Shown here piece by piece: positions 63,938 to 64,000 of a stretch of 64,000 nt of DNA. This DNA is from Nocardioides baculatus (GTDB taxonomy: Bacteria > Actinomycetota > Actinomycetes > Propionibacteriales > Nocardioidaceae). Location of the stretch: contig NZ_JAERSG010000001.1 of NCBI RefSeq assembly GCF_016735675.1, positions 992,001 to 1,056,000 on the forward strand. Reading direction: 5' to 3'. The number at the start of each line of letters is the position of its first letter. Position 1 is the stretch's first letter. The position numbers and the translations under genes are program-made. The notes under the pieces are model-generated. The model searched no databases and was not told the DNA's origin. It saw only the letters and a program-made list of their open reading frames with translations.

Positions 63938-63997
63938 TGTCGGAGTCCCCGCTCGTGCGGGGACTCCGACACCTGGAGGCCTTTGCAAAGGCCTCCA
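63938..63997 (+). terminator. two-part terminator-like repeat at the window end
   Basis: A perfect 15-bp stem (63938-63952 with 63957-63971, arms containing GGAGTCCCCGC) follows the stop by 10 nt. After two bases a 24-bp perfect palindrome (63974-63997) is centred on TTGCAA. The same two-part design follows clpB at 44601-44658. Confidence 0.75.
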
Positions 63998-64000
63998 AGT

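Overview
The window is a densely coded stretch of a very GC-rich actinobacterial chromosome, most likely Nocardioides or a close relative (Nocardioidaceae). The signs are strong G/C third positions, frequent GTG starts, frequent 4-bp ATGA/GTGA stop/start overlaps, several leaderless genes with a TANNNT box 6-7 nt before the start codon, an HspR-type dnaK operon, and actinobacterial families (sucrase/ferredoxin-like proteins, large LuxR ATPases, T7SS-like helical proteins). I see no rRNA, tRNA, CRISPR array, prophage or complete insertion sequence, and no gene-free gap longer than 300 bases.

Layout. 1-1184: an M20 peptidase cut by the window edge, coupled to a nitroreductase. 1341-5153: histidine degradation (M20 amidohydrolase, hutF, hutI). 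5147-10453: a repeat-rich spacer, a 39-aa gene behind a hairpin, a large LuxR ATPase regulator, a secreted HECAH protein and a sucrase/ferredoxin-like protein. 10513-17046: a LacI-controlled carbohydrate ABC transporter divergent from a glycogen-debranching-type enzyme, with two tandem perfect operators between them. 17067-20656: a four-gene run of a photolyase homologue with apparently permuted domain order, an Asp-rich repeat protein, a JmjC/cupin oxygenase and a second sucrase/ferredoxin-like protein. 20707-23483: a GTPase and two overlapping helical T7SS-substrate-like proteins, divergent from a membrane-anchored protein. 23470-35347: MFS exporter, aldo/keto reductase, M3 peptidase, tandem secreted M28 and M4 metalloproteases that share a C-terminal domain, an SGNH hydrolase, a Gly-rich RTX-like surface protein, a GNAT and a Dabb protein.

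35444-44589 is a heat-shock block: dnaK-grpE-dnaJ-hspR and clpB, both preceded by HAIR-like HspR sites, with small genes, a PlsC acyltransferase and a Cys-rich pentapeptide protein between. 44692-48956 holds a truncated globin, a secreted peptidoglycan-binding protein, a CPBP protease, an MFS transporter and a DoxX protein. 48966-60195 is a hydroxy-acid/sugar-acid island: FAD-linked oxidase, AEC transporter, 2-hydroxyacid dehydrogenase, an enolase-superfamily dehydratase with its GntR regulator, and a tctC-tctB-tctA-usp-gudD operon divergent from a LysR regulator. Together these look able to import and dehydrate aldaric acids such as glucarate or galactarate. 60278-63927: a GAF histidine kinase, a GNAT and an FAD-dependent oxidoreductase.

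Besides the genes the window carries several families of intergenic palindromes: elements apparently inserted inside ATGA gene junctions (after hutF and after dnaJ), a two-part hairpin plus TTGCAA palindrome directly after two stop codons, and three copies of a 90-98 bp palindromic repeat. The observations most worth following are the permuted photolyase with its coupled neighbours, the GTPase/T7SS-like trio, and the junction-inserted repeat.
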